From UBA7236 sp964463165 (GTDB lineage: Bacteria; Bacteroidota; Bacteroidia; Chitinophagales; BACL12), in the NCBI GenBank assembly GCA_964463165.1, contig CAYXBK010000002.1, forward strand, positions 1-64,000: 64,000 nt of DNA, in the 5' to 3' direction. A model generated the notes under the pieces. That model made no database searches. It was not told where the DNA came from and saw only the letters and a list, made by a program, of their open reading frames with translations. Position numbers and translations under genes: made by a program. Positions 8,244 through 16,454 of this stretch are shown here, piece by piece; within the stretch, counting starts at the first letter, position 1; every line of letters starts with the position of its first letter.

Positions 8244-9344
8244 TCACTCCACCCAATCTGCAATAAATAAATTCGTATCATGCGTACCGCCGGCATTCCG
8301 GTTGGAAGCAAACACAATTTTTTTACCGTCGTAACTAAACATCGGGAATGCATCGAATACCGAATCAAAAGTGATTTGTTCGAGGCCCGTACCATCGGTA
8401 TTGATCATGAATAAATTAAACGGAATTCTTTTTGTCACATGATTGCTTGAAAAAATAATTTTATTTCCAGAAGGATGAAAAAAGGGCGCCCAGTTTGCAC
8501 CACCGAGATGGGTGATTTGTTTCAGATCACTTCCATCAGCATTGCATGTAAATAATTCCATCGCAGTCGGTTTCACAAATCCTTCTTTTAAAAGGTCCTT
8601 GTAAATTTTTATTTCCTGAGCTGTTTGCGGCCTGCTTGCACGGAAAACTATTTTATTTCCATCAGGTGAATAAAATGCCCCGCCATCATATCCCAATCCG
8701 TTTGTAATTTGTTTTGGATTTTTTCCATCGAGGTCCATCGTCCACAATTCAAGATCACCACTGCGGTCGCTGGTAAATAAAATCTTATCTCCTTTGGGTG
8801 AAACAACTGCTTCAGCATCATAAAAATTATTATTGGTTAATTGCTGCAGAATATTTCCTTTCAAATCAGAAATATAAATTTCATAACTCGGATAAACGCC
8901 CCATAAATATCCTTTGCTGCGGTCGGGATCGGGAAGGCAGGTGTCTACTTTTGCGAATGTGGATGCAAATAAAATTTTATCATTGCCGGGCAGGAAATAA
9001 CTGCAGGTTGTTCTTCCTTTGCCATTACTTACCATTGCATACGTGAATGGTTCGTTTCCGGCCGGAATTTTTCCTGTGTAGATCTGATCGCAAGGCACAT
9101 TCTCCTCTTTATTCCTTCTCTGGAATGTGATCATATTATTATCAAAACTGAAATACCCTTCTGCATTATCACCGCCAAAAGTGAGCTGGCGCACATTTTT
9201 TAAATGTTTTTCCTGCGGATAATTCAATGTGTCCTGCGTGGCAGCCCCTTCTGCCGGTGCGGATGGCATGGTTGAATTTTCCTGTTTGTTTTTTGACGAA
9301 CAGGACATACATATAACCGACAGAAAAACAAAAACCCTAAACAT
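8244..9344 (-). CDS. PD40/TolB-like beta-propeller lipoprotein
   Basis: This is a probable outer-membrane or periplasmic lipoprotein. From the ATG at 9344 the protein begins MFRVFVFLSVICMSC, a short hydrophobic signal followed by a lipidation-type Cys. A TTG at 9353 would add MKT and is also possible. The body is a series of WD40-like PD40 repeats: SPKGDKILFTSDRSGDLELW, then YSPDGNKIVFRASRP, HPSGNKIIFSSN and SYDGKKIVFASNRNAG, forming a propeller like the C-terminal half of TolB. Such proteins usually mediate protein-protein or ligand contacts, and no catalytic residues are apparent. It is divergently transcribed from the TPR gene. A strong promoter lies at 9364-9396. Confidence 0.85.
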   Translation of the reverse strand: MFRVFVFLSVICMSCSSKNKQENSTMPSAPAEGAATQDTLNYPQEKHLKNVRQLTFGGDNAEGYFSFDNNMITFQRRNKEENVPCDQIYTGKIPAGNEPFTYAMVSNGKGRTTCSYFLPGNDKILFASTFAKVDTCLPDPDRSKGYLWGVYPSYEIYISDLKGNILQQLTNNNFYDAEAVVSPKGDKILFTSDRSGDLELWTMDLDGKNPKQITNGLGYDGGAFYSPDGNKIVFRASRPQTAQEIKIYKDLLKEGFVKPTAMELFTCNADGSDLKQITHLGGANWAPFFHPSGNKIIFSSNHVTKRIPFNLFMINTDGTGLEQITFDSVFDAFPMFSYDGKKIVFASNRNAGGTHDTNLFIADWVE

Positions 9345-9363
9345 CGTTTTCAAATTTTGACGG

Positions 9364-9396
9364 CAAAATTACCCAAACCGCTGTCTTAATTTCAAA
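9364..9396 (-). promoter_or_regulatory. Promoter of the PD40 lipoprotein gene
   Basis: On the minus strand, TTTG (9396-9393), a 21-base spacer, then TAATTTTG (9371-9364). The match to the Bacteroidota consensus is exact, and the start codon lies about 20 bases further on. Confidence 0.75.
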
Positions 9397-9424
9397 TCAA
9401 TAGACGTTAATGCACATCAAATCT

Positions 9425-9432
9425 TAATTTTG
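9425..9432 (+). promoter_or_regulatory. -7 box directly before the TPR gene
   Basis: TAATTTTG is an exact -7 match. It ends only four bases before the ATG at 9437, which would make the mRNA leaderless or nearly so. No good -33 TTG is seen at the right distance. Confidence 0.5.
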
Positions 9433-9436
9433 CCTG

Positions 9437-10495
9437 ATGTTTTCAAAAAGAAAAATCCTGATTCTTGTGATTGGCCTGCTGGTTCTGACGGCTGGTTTCT
9501 TTTTATTCAGAGACAGGATTTTCAGCGGGAAAGGATCACCGGACGGGCCGGTAATTGATTCATTGGCGATGATTGAAAAACTCACACCGCAAATTGAAGA
9601 ATTATCCAATCTGATAAAGGAAAACCCGAATGATGCGAATTTATACTACGCAAGAGGGAATGCCTATTTCGATTTCGGCAATTTAAAATTTGCCCTGCTG
9701 GATTATGAAAAAGCCTATCATATGGATTCAACCGATGCGAAAATTGCATTAGGCTTGAGTGATTGCCTCTTTGAAGTAAATAACGCCGACGGTGCAATTG
9801 GAATCCTGCAAAATTATCTGCGCACCGATCCGCAAAATACAGATATTTTGTTCAACCTCGGTCTGGATTATTATTATCTGCCCAAACCGCAATATCAAAA
9901 AGCAATTGATGCTTTTAATGAAGTGCTCAAACTGGATATCCAATATGCAGATGCGTATTTTTACAAAGGCATGGTATATAAAGAATCAGGTGATACAGCA
10001 AAAGCAATTTCCAATTTTCAAACTGCTGTTGAAACCGATCCGGATTATTTTGATGCATTTATGCAGCTTGGAATTATTTATGCCGCAAAGAAAAACGACC
10101 TTGCCGTAAAATATTTTGATAATGCCATTGCAGTGAATGATACCAGCACGGAAGCACAATATGCGAAGGCAAAGTATTTCCAGGACCGCGGAAAATTGAA
10201 GGACGCAATCGGTTATTATCACGAAATGATTGTGAAGAATCCGCAGGATGCCGATGCAATTTATAACCTGGCAACGATTTATTTCGGAATGGATTCCATT
10301 CAGAAAGCGTATTATTTTTACGGCCTCGCCATTAAGCAATCTCCGGCAAAAGCAAGTGCCTATTATGGAAAAGGTTTATGTGCCGAAGAAATGAAAAAAA
10401 CAGAAGAAGCTATTTCATTATATAATCAGGCATTAAATTTAAACCCTGATCTGAAAGATGCTGAAGAGCGATTACTAAAATTAAATGCAGAGTAA
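9437..10495 (+). CDS. Membrane-anchored TPR protein
   Basis: The protein has 352 residues with an N-terminal signal anchor (about 5-24, following MFSKRKI). Six or more tetratricopeptide repeats run from about residue 50 to the end. Repeat hallmarks are ANLYYARGNAYFDFG, ADAYFYKGMVYKESGD, ADAIYNLATIYFGMD and ASAYYGKGLCAEEMKK. TPR solenoids bind other proteins, and the partner is not evident here. The stop codon is immediately followed by the ATG of thrS with no spacer, so the two are translationally coupled or at least co-transcribed. This puts an envelope TPR protein at the head of the thrS-infC-rpmI-rplT group. The start at 9437 is needed for the anchor. Confidence 0.88.
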   Translation: MFSKRKILILVIGLLVLTAGFFLFRDRIFSGKGSPDGPVIDSLAMIEKLTPQIEELSNLIKENPNDANLYYARGNAYFDFGNLKFALLDYEKAYHMDSTDAKIALGLSDCLFEVNNADGAIGILQNYLRTDPQNTDILFNLGLDYYYLPKPQYQKAIDAFNEVLKLDIQYADAYFYKGMVYKESGDTAKAISNFQTAVETDPDYFDAFMQLGIIYAAKKNDLAVKYFDNAIAVNDTSTEAQYAKAKYFQDRGKLKDAIGYYHEMIVKNPQDADAIYNLATIYFGMDSIQKAYYFYGLAIKQSPAKASAYYGKGLCAEEMKKTEEAISLYNQALNLNPDLKDAEERLLKLNAE

Positions 10496-12427
10496 ATGAT
10501 TAAGATTACATTTCCCGATGGAAATATCCGCGAGTATCAGTCCGGTGTCACTTCAATGGAAATTGCCAAAAGTATCAGTGAAGGACTGGCAAGAAAAATT
10601 CTGAGTGCCGAGGTGAATGGCGAAGTATGGGATTTATCACGCCCGATTTTGACCGATGCAACAATTAAATTACTTACCTGGGAAGATGAAAAAGGAAAAA
10701 ATACGTTCTGGCATTCCTCAGCACATTTACTGGCTGAAGCTCTGGAAGCATTGTATCCCGGAGTGAAATTCGGCATCGGCCCTCCGGTGGACCATGGCTT
10801 TTATTATGATGTGGATCTGGGCGGGAAGGTGTTAAGTGCAGAAGATCTCCCGAAAATTGAAGAAAAAATGAAAGAGCTTTCGAAAAAGAATTCTGTTTAT
10901 ACCAGAAAAGAAGTTTCGAAAGCAGATGCTTTGAAATATTTTACAGAAAAAGGTGATGAATATAAATTGGAACTCATCAGCGATCTGGAAGATGGAAAAA
11001 TAACTTTTTATTCGCAGGGAGATTTTGTTGATCTCTGCCGTGGTCCGCATATTCCGGATACCTCATTTATCAAAGCAATTAAACTTACAAATATTGCTGG
11101 TGCGTACTGGAGAGGAAACGAACACAATAAAATGCTCACCCGTATTTATGGTATCACGTTTCCGAAGCAAAGTGAACTCGACGCTTATATCACCATGATG
11201 GAAGAAGCGAAAAAAAGAGATCACCGCAAAATCGGCAAAGAACTTGAAATTTATACAACAGATGATGAAGTTGGCCAGGGTTTGATTTTATGGTTGCCGA
11301 ATGGCGCCGCCATAATCGAACAATTGGAAAAACTTGCAAAGCGCAATGAGGACAAAGCGGGATATTTAAGAGTGAAGTCACCACACATTGCAAAAGAAAA
11401 TTTATATCTAACAAGCGGACATCTCCCCTATTACGCCGACAGTATGTATCCACCGATGGAAATGGAAGGTGTGAAATATTATCTGAAAGCAATGAACTGT
11501 CCGCATCATCATAAAATTTATGGGGCGCTCCCTAAAAGTTATCGCGATCTTCCAGTGCGGTATGCCGAATATGGAATGGTGTATCGTTATGAAGAATCGG
11601 GTTCGCTGTTCGGGCTTATGCGGGTACGCGGATTAAATATGAACGATGCTCATATTTATTGCACCGAAGATCAGTTTGAACAGGAATTTATTGCGGTAAA
11701 TGAAATGTATCTGAATTATTTTCGAATATTCGGCATTGAAAATTATGTGATGCGTTTCAGCACGCATGAACCTTCCAAACTCGGACAGAAATATGTGAAT
11801 GAACCTGCGCTGTGGAAGAAAACAGAAGATTTGGTGCGGGATGTTCTTATCAAATCCAAAATCCCGTATGTTGAAGTTCCTGATGAAGCTGCTTTTTACG
11901 GACCGAAAATAGATGTGCAGATTTACAGTGTGATCGGACGTGAATTTACACTGGCCACCAACCAGGTTGATTTTGCACAGCCATTGCGTTTTGGTTTGAC
12001 TTATATGGATAAGGATAATCAACCCAAAACACCGCTTTGTATTCACCGGGCACCACTCGGCACACACGAAAGGTTTATCGGATTTTTACTGGAACATTAT
12101 GCCGGAAAATTCCCGACCTGGCTTGCACCGGTGCAGGTTGCCGTTTTACCGATCAGCGATAAGTTCAACGATTATTGCGCAGAGATCATAAATGTTTTAA
12201 AAAATCACGAAATTCGCATCTTCTTCGACAACCGTGCAGAAAAGATCGGACGCAAGATCCGCGATGCTGAAATGAAGAAGATCCCTTATATGCTGATCAT
12301 CGGTGAGCAGGAAATGAACGAGAAATCAGTTTCTGTCCGCAAGCAGGGCGAAGGCGATAAAGGATCAATGCCGGCAGAAGCATTTGCACGCATGGTAGAA
12401 GAGGAAGTAAAAACTATTTTTCAATAA
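10496..12427 (+). CDS. thrS: Threonyl-tRNA synthetase
   Basis: This enzyme charges tRNA-Thr in the cytosol. The 643-residue protein has the full bacterial layout: a TGS domain (about 1-62), the editing domain with the HSSAHLLAEAL metal motif (about 74-84), the class II catalytic core (about 240-535), and the anticodon-binding domain (about 540-643, starting LAPVQVAVLPI). Core motifs seen include the zinc-ligand Cys in KAMNCPHHHKIY, YRYEESG (motif 2) and HRAPLGTHERF (motif 3). It abuts the upstream TPR gene. infC starts 12 bases after its stop, the classic thrS-infC-rpmI-rplT order. No T-box-like leader is visible because there is no intergenic space upstream. Confidence 0.98.
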   Translation: MIKITFPDGNIREYQSGVTSMEIAKSISEGLARKILSAEVNGEVWDLSRPILTDATIKLLTWEDEKGKNTFWHSSAHLLAEALEALYPGVKFGIGPPVDHGFYYDVDLGGKVLSAEDLPKIEEKMKELSKKNSVYTRKEVSKADALKYFTEKGDEYKLELISDLEDGKITFYSQGDFVDLCRGPHIPDTSFIKAIKLTNIAGAYWRGNEHNKMLTRIYGITFPKQSELDAYITMMEEAKKRDHRKIGKELEIYTTDDEVGQGLILWLPNGAAIIEQLEKLAKRNEDKAGYLRVKSPHIAKENLYLTSGHLPYYADSMYPPMEMEGVKYYLKAMNCPHHHKIYGALPKSYRDLPVRYAEYGMVYRYEESGSLFGLMRVRGLNMNDAHIYCTEDQFEQEFIAVNEMYLNYFRIFGIENYVMRFSTHEPSKLGQKYVNEPALWKKTEDLVRDVLIKSKIPYVEVPDEAAFYGPKIDVQIYSVIGREFTLATNQVDFAQPLRFGLTYMDKDNQPKTPLCIHRAPLGTHERFIGFLLEHYAGKFPTWLAPVQVAVLPISDKFNDYCAEIINVLKNHEIRIFFDNRAEKIGRKIRDAEMKKIPYMLIIGEQEMNEKSVSVRKQGEGDKGSMPAEAFARMVEEEVKTIFQ

Positions 12428-12439
12428 AAACAAAACCGT

Positions 12440-13006
12440 TTGCAAGATCAAAGAAGACCATTTAATCCTCGTTTCAGAAGAAACGACGAACGCAGCAAGT
12501 ACAAATTAAACCGTGATATCCGCTACCCTCAGATCAGGGTCGTGGGCGAACATATCGAATCGGGTATCTACACACCCATGGAAGCCATCCGCATGGCGGA
12601 AGAACTCGGAATGGACCTCGTAGAGGTAACTCCGAATGCCGACCCGCCGGTTTGCCGGATCGTGGATTTTCAGAAATTCCTTTACGAGAAGAAGAAAAAA
12701 GAGAAAGAGCTCAAAGCCAAATCGAAAAAGCAGGAAATGAAAGAGATCCGTTTCACGCCGAATACGGATGAACATGATTTCGAATTCAAATCCAAGCATG
12801 CTGAGAAATTCCTGCAGGAAGGCAATAAAGTGCGTGCCTATGTGCAATTCAAGGGGCGGGCGATCGTATTCAAGGAGCGTGGCGAATTGCTGCTTCTGAA
12901 ATTTGCCCAGCGCCTCGAAGAGGTAGGTGTTCCTGAGCAACTCCCGAAACTGGAAGGAAAACGGATGTTTGTTACCATCAATCCGAAGGGTAACAATAAA
13001 AAATAA
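12440..13006 (+). CDS. infC: Translation initiation factor IF-3 (TTG start)
   Basis: IF-3 binds the 30S subunit and proofreads start-codon and initiator-tRNA choice. The protein has 188 residues. A basic N-terminal extension is followed by the N-domain (about 28-95, PQIRVVGEHIESGIY and the charged KKKKEKELKAKSKKQEMKE linker), then the C-domain (about 100-182, EIRFTPNTDEHDFEFK and a glycine/basic stretch). The in-frame thrS stop TAA (12425-12427) lies five codons upstream, and the first in-frame ATG would remove the N-domain. The TTG at 12440 is therefore the best supported start. Non-AUG starts on infC are the known device for IF-3 autoregulation in enterobacteria (AUU there); whether the same holds here is inference. 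rpmI follows after 73 bases behind an additional promoter. Confidence 0.95.
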   Translation: MQDQRRPFNPRFRRNDERSKYKLNRDIRYPQIRVVGEHIESGIYTPMEAIRMAEELGMDLVEVTPNADPPVCRIVDFQKFLYEKKKKEKELKAKSKKQEMKEIRFTPNTDEHDFEFKSKHAEKFLQEGNKVRAYVQFKGRAIVFKERGELLLLKFAQRLEEVGVPEQLPKLEGKRMFVTINPKGNNKK

Positions 13007-13036
13007 TCCCGGCCTTTTAATTAGAGAAATTTGAAT

Positions 13037-13044
13037 TATCTTTG
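13037..13044 (+). promoter_or_regulatory. -7 box upstream of rpmI
   Basis: TATCTTTG matches the -7 consensus. The -33 region is weak (TTTTAA). A start near 13050 would give a leader of about 30 bases that contains a short CCCT/AGGG hairpin (13049-13062). This would let rpmI-rplT be expressed in excess of infC. Confidence 0.5.
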
Positions 13045-13079
13045 CCAGCCCTTAAACGAGGGTATTAAAATTCAGAGTT

Positions 13080-13274
13080 ATGCCGAAAATGAAGACCAAC
13101 AGCAGCGCCAAGAAACGGTTCAAAGTAACTGGCAGCGGCAAGGTGAAGCGGAATAAAGCGTATAAGCGCCATATTCTTACGAAAAAAAGCAATAAAAGAA
13201 AGAACCATTTAGGTCATTCGGCTATCGTTTCGCCGGCTGATTCTGATAACATGAAAAGATTATTAGGAATTTAA
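13080..13274 (+). CDS. rpmI: 50S ribosomal protein L35
   Basis: This small, very basic protein of the large ribosomal subunit has 64 residues, the usual length. The N-terminal signature MPKMKTNSSAKKRFKVTGSG is followed by KRNKAYKRHILTKKSNKRKN, both hallmarks of L35. It lies between infC and rplT, with 10 bases to rplT, in the conserved order. The upstream TATCTTTG box probably gives it transcription independent of thrS-infC. Confidence 0.97.
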   Translation: MPKMKTNSSAKKRFKVTGSGKVKRNKAYKRHILTKKSNKRKNHLGHSAIVSPADSDNMKRLLGI

Positions 13275-13284
13275 AACTTAAATA

Positions 13285-13629
13285 ATGCCAAGGTCAGTAC
13301 CTAAAGTTGCCTCAAGGGCACGCAGAAAGAAAATGTTGAAGATGGCGAAAGGCTATTTCGGCCGTCGCAAGAACGTTTTAACAGTTGCAAAAAATGCCGT
13401 AGACAAAGCGCTCGGTTATGCATATGTAGGAAGAAAAGATAAGAAACCGATGTATCGCGGAATCTGGATCGCACGTATCAACGCTGCTGTCCGCCCGCAT
13501 GGTTTAACTTACAGCACATTCATGCATAAATTGAAAACAAATAATATCGACATCAACAGAAAAGTGTTAGCTGACCTCGCGATGAATAATGCAGAAGCGT
13601 TCGATGCAATTGTAAATAAAGTAAAATAA
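13285..13629 (+). CDS. rplT: 50S ribosomal protein L20
   Basis: L20 binds 23S rRNA early in 50S assembly. The 114 residues are a full-length protein. The basic N-terminal helix starts MPRSVPKVASRARRKKMLKM, and the globular C-terminal domain contains RGIWIARINAAVRPHGLTYS. It is the last gene of the thrS-infC-rpmI-rplT group, and a strong intrinsic terminator follows 21 bases after the stop. In other bacteria L20 represses its own operon by binding the mRNA leader; I see only a short hairpin in the rpmI leader, so the same control is not demonstrated here. Confidence 0.98.
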   Translation: MPRSVPKVASRARRKKMLKMAKGYFGRRKNVLTVAKNAVDKALGYAYVGRKDKKPMYRGIWIARINAAVRPHGLTYSTFMHKLKTNNIDINRKVLADLAMNNAEAFDAIVNKVK

Positions 13630-13650
13630 AATATTCAGTTTCATACTGCA

Positions 13651-13683
13651 ATCCCTCTTCTGAAAAGGAGAGGGATTTTTTTA
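13651..13683 (+). terminator. Intrinsic terminator after rplT
   Basis: ATCCCTCT (13651-13658) pairs with AGAGGGAT (13669-13676) across a 10-base loop, followed by a run of seven T residues. This closes the thrS-infC-rpmI-rplT unit. Confidence 0.88.
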
Positions 13684-13702
13684 TATTCAAAATGAAAATA
13701 CT

Positions 13703-13737
13703 GAATATTGAACAAGGAATATTGAATAACGAATTAA
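13703..13737. repeat. Five degenerate 7-base units after rplT
   Basis: GAATATT, GAACAAG, GAATATT, GAATAAC and GAATTAA stand in exact 7-base register. The consensus is roughly GAAYAWN. The array lies in the rplT-yjbQ gap, beyond the rplT terminator. Confidence 0.6.
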
Positions 13738-13826
13738 GCTGCCGCGAAACTGCTTTTAATAAACTAAGCCGATAAAAATTAGAATGAATAATAACTAAAA
13801 ATAATTTTGGTAAATTAATCAAACGA

Positions 13827-13879
13827 AATCAGCTAATCAGCTAATCTGCTAATCTGCTAATCAACAAATCAGCTAATCA
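13827..13879. repeat. Octamer array running into the yjbQ stop
   Basis: Six units of AATCAGCT or close variants (AATCTGCT twice, AATCAACA once) in 8-base register, plus a partial seventh. The last units overlap the 3' end of yjbQ, so the stop codon of that gene is made from array sequence. The same octamer recurs at 21986-22012. Confidence 0.75.
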
Positions 13880-14279
13880 TAGTGGCCACCAATTTCCTTC
13901 TCACGCCATTATTCCTGAATTCACATAAATAAATTCCCTGCCAGGTGCCCAGATTTAATTTTCCGTTTGTTACCGGAATGGTAACCGATGAACCGGCCAT
14001 CACGGATTTAATATGTGCGGGCATATCATCATCTCCTTCAAAATGATGTTTGTAATATTCCATTCCTTCCGGTACGAGTTTGTTGAAGGCCGTTTCAAAA
14101 TCCATTAAGACGGTCGGATCGGCATTTTCATTAATACAAATACCTGCTGAAGTATGCAGAATAAAAATATGGAGCAGTCCGGTTTCAGGCAGCTCCGTTA
14201 TTTCTTTCAAAACATATTCATCAATCAGATGAAAACCCCTGCTGAACGGAGGCAACACAATATGATGCTGTTGAACCAT
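13869..14279 (-). CDS. YjbQ/UPF0047 family protein
   Basis: The 136-residue protein belongs to the YjbQ (UPF0047) family, which has been linked to a thiamin phosphate synthase side activity in other bacteria; the physiological role is unsettled. Family hallmarks are the His-rich metal-site segments HTSAGICINENADP (about 42-55) and GMEYYKHHFEGDDDMPAHIK (about 72-91), and the C-terminal GTWQGIYLCEFRN. The length is full. The last codons (Met-Ile-Ser-stop) lie in the octamer array at 13827-13879, so the natural C-terminus may have been remodelled by the repeat. A near-consensus TAATTTTA sits three bases before the ATG on the minus strand. It is divergent from the ABC exporter gene. Confidence 0.9.
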   Translation of the reverse strand: MVQQHHIVLPPFSRGFHLIDEYVLKEITELPETGLLHIFILHTSAGICINENADPTVLMDFETAFNKLVPEGMEYYKHHFEGDDDMPAHIKSVMAGSSVTIPVTNGKLNLGTWQGIYLCEFRNNGVRRKLVATMIS

Positions 14280-14324
14280 TCCATAAAATTAATTCTTATC
14301 TCACTACGTCTGACTGAATACATC

Positions 14325-14332
14325 TACTTTTG
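14325..14332 (+). promoter_or_regulatory. -7 box of the ABC exporter gene
   Basis: TACTTTTG is an exact -7 match 20 bases before the ATG. No clear -33 TTG stands at 17-21 bases. Confidence 0.45.
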
Positions 14333-14352
14333 TAAAAATTTAACAGGCCAAA

Positions 14353-16194
14353 ATGGCGAAAAAAAATAAAGACATAACCCGCGAAGTAAAAGAGGGTGAG
14401 CAGATGAAAAAACGGATCTCGGTGAAAAGCCTCAAAGTTGCTTTTCAGATCTTCCGGTTTCTGCGGCCTTACCGCACTTTTTTCTGGATCGGAATGGTGT
14501 TTTTATTTATTTCGAGTTTCACCACAATGACCTTCCCTTTTCTGATGGGGAAACTGATTGATTCGGCAAAAAATAATAACCCGATTGAATGGATGAACAA
14601 TACAAATAATATGGCCCTGTTGTTAATGGGAATTTTATTTGTCCAGGCAATTCTTTCTTATTTCCGGGTGTATTTATTTGCAACTGTTTCTGAAAAAGCA
14701 ATGGCGGATGTGCGTACAACTTTATTTGATAAAATGATTACACTCGCAATTCCGTTTTTTGAAAAATCTAGAGTGGGTGAATTAACGAGCAGGTCAACAA
14801 ATGATGTGGATCAATTGCAGGATATGCTTGGCGCCACACTACCGGAATTTGTGCGTCAGGTAATTACAATTGTATTCGGGATCGGATTTATTTTTTATAT
14901 CTCCCCGCAACTCACTTTAATAATGCTTTCCACTTTTCCACTCTTAATTCTTATTGCAATTATTTACGGAAAATTTATTCGCCGTTTATCGAAAGACAGA
15001 CAACAGGCTTTGGCAAATACAAATATCATTGTTGAAGAATCCCTGCAAAATATCAATACGGTAAAATCATTTACCAACGAAAAATTTGAGTCGAAACGCT
15101 ATCGCTCATTTATGCAAAAAGTGGTGGAGACGGGCATTAAAGGTGCAGTGAACCGCGGAGGATTTTCAACATTTTTAATTCTGGGTTTATTCGGCGGATT
15201 TGTTTTGGTGATCTGGTACGGCACCACTTTATTGAAAGAAGGAACCATTCTCGAAGGGGAATTATTTTCATTTGTTCTTTATACCGGATTTATCGGCGGT
15301 GCATTCGGAGGACTCGGAGATTTATACGGAAGATTACAGAAAACTGTGGGCGCATCCGAACGCATTTTCGAAATATTAAATGAAGAACCGGAAATCGAGA
15401 TGACGCACGCAGAGGAAAAAGCAATTAAATTATCCGGCGTGATTGAATTTGATGCCGTGCATTTTTCATATCCCACCCGAAAAGATATCGAAATCTTAAA
15501 AGGTATTTCATTTAAAATTGCACAGGGCGAAAAAGTTGCACTTGCCGGTTATAGCGGTGCGGGTAAATCAACAATTGCACAATTAATTCTCCAGTTTTAT
15601 CATCCCGACAGCGGCAGAATACTTTTCGACGGAATGCCCTCCCGCGAATTTAAAATAAGTGCATTGCGTAAAAATATGGCGATCGTGCCGCAGGAAGTTT
15701 TATTATTCGGTGGCACTATCCGCGAAAATATTGCTTACGGGAAAACCGATGCGTCGGATGAAGAAATAATTGAAGCCGCAAAAAAAGCATATGCATGGGA
15801 ATTTATTGAAGAATTTCCGGAGCAGTTAAATACACTTGTTGGAGAGCGAGGGGTTAAATTATCCGGTGGGCAGCGGCAGCGCATTGCAATTGCACGAGCG
15901 ATTTTAAAAGATCCGGCGATTTTAATTCTGGATGAAGCAACAAGTTCACTCGATTCGGAAAGTGAAAAATACGTGCAACAGGCTTTGGAAGTATTGATGC
16001 AAAACCGGACAACCATTATAATTGCACATCGCTTATCCACCATCAGAAATGTAAATACGATATTTGTACTCGATGAAGGCAGAATTGTGGAAAAAGGAAA
16101 TTTTGAAGAACTGAAAAAAATCGATACTGGTATTTTCAATAATCTTTTAAAATTGCAATTCCAGAATACAGAATCCGTTTTACATCCAAATTAA
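14353..16194 (+). CDS. MsbA-like ABC exporter (fused permease and ATPase)
   Basis: This is a half-transporter of the lipid/multidrug exporter class, expected to work as a homodimer in the inner membrane. The 613 residues divide into a six-helix membrane domain (about 35-335) and an ATPase domain (about 355-605). ATPase motifs are complete: Walker A GYSGAGKST, Q-loop in VPQEVLLFGG, signature LSGGQRQRIAIARA, Walker B ILILDEATSSLD, and the switch His in IIAHRLST. The substrate cannot be told; MsbA-type lipid A export is one possibility, drug export another. A charged 20-residue N-terminal extension precedes the usual start. The small GlsB-type gene follows after 10 bases and is probably co-transcribed. 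Confidence 0.92.
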   Translation: MAKKNKDITREVKEGEQMKKRISVKSLKVAFQIFRFLRPYRTFFWIGMVFLFISSFTTMTFPFLMGKLIDSAKNNNPIEWMNNTNNMALLLMGILFVQAILSYFRVYLFATVSEKAMADVRTTLFDKMITLAIPFFEKSRVGELTSRSTNDVDQLQDMLGATLPEFVRQVITIVFGIGFIFYISPQLTLIMLSTFPLLILIAIIYGKFIRRLSKDRQQALANTNIIVEESLQNINTVKSFTNEKFESKRYRSFMQKVVETGIKGAVNRGGFSTFLILGLFGGFVLVIWYGTTLLKEGTILEGELFSFVLYTGFIGGAFGGLGDLYGRLQKTVGASERIFEILNEEPEIEMTHAEEKAIKLSGVIEFDAVHFSYPTRKDIEILKGISFKIAQGEKVALAGYSGAGKSTIAQLILQFYHPDSGRILFDGMPSREFKISALRKNMAIVPQEVLLFGGTIRENIAYGKTDASDEEIIEAAKKAYAWEFIEEFPEQLNTLVGERGVKLSGGQRQRIAIARAILKDPAILILDEATSSLDSESEKYVQQALEVLMQNRTTIIIAHRLSTIRNVNTIFVLDEGRIVEKGNFEELKKIDTGIFNNLLKLQFQNTESVLHPN

Positions 16195-16204
16195 ATTATC
16201 TGCA

Positions 16205-16450
16205 ATGAATAGTTTTCTTTATTTTATTTTGATTGGTGCCGTTGCCGGATGGATCGGCGGTAAATTAATCCGCGGTGAAGGATTTGGGTTACTTGGAAAT
16301 ATTATTGTCGGAATTGTCGGCGCTGTTTTAGGTGGTTGGATATTCGACCGCATGGGAATCGCAGAACCGAATATTATTTATGAAATTGCAGCAGCTGTTG
16401 TGGGATCGGTTGTTTTTTTATTGCTGATCGGGTTGCTGAAGAGGAAGTGA
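16205..16450 (+). CDS. GlsB/YeaQ/YmgE family small membrane protein
   Basis: The 81-residue, glycine-rich integral membrane protein has three hydrophobic segments (about 3-20, 28-46 and 58-78). It shows the family pattern GWIGGKLIRGEGFGLLGNII followed by IVGAVLGGWIFDRMG and ends in KRK. This is the transglycosylase-associated (GlsB/YeaQ/YmgE) family, tied to general stress responses, with unknown biochemical function. It lies 10 bases behind the ABC exporter. A 100-base tandem repeat follows its stop directly. Confidence 0.9.
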   Translation: MNSFLYFILIGAVAGWIGGKLIRGEGFGLLGNIIVGIVGAVLGGWIFDRMGIAEPNIIYEIAAAVVGSVVFLLLIGLLKRK

Positions 16451-16454
16451 GTGC

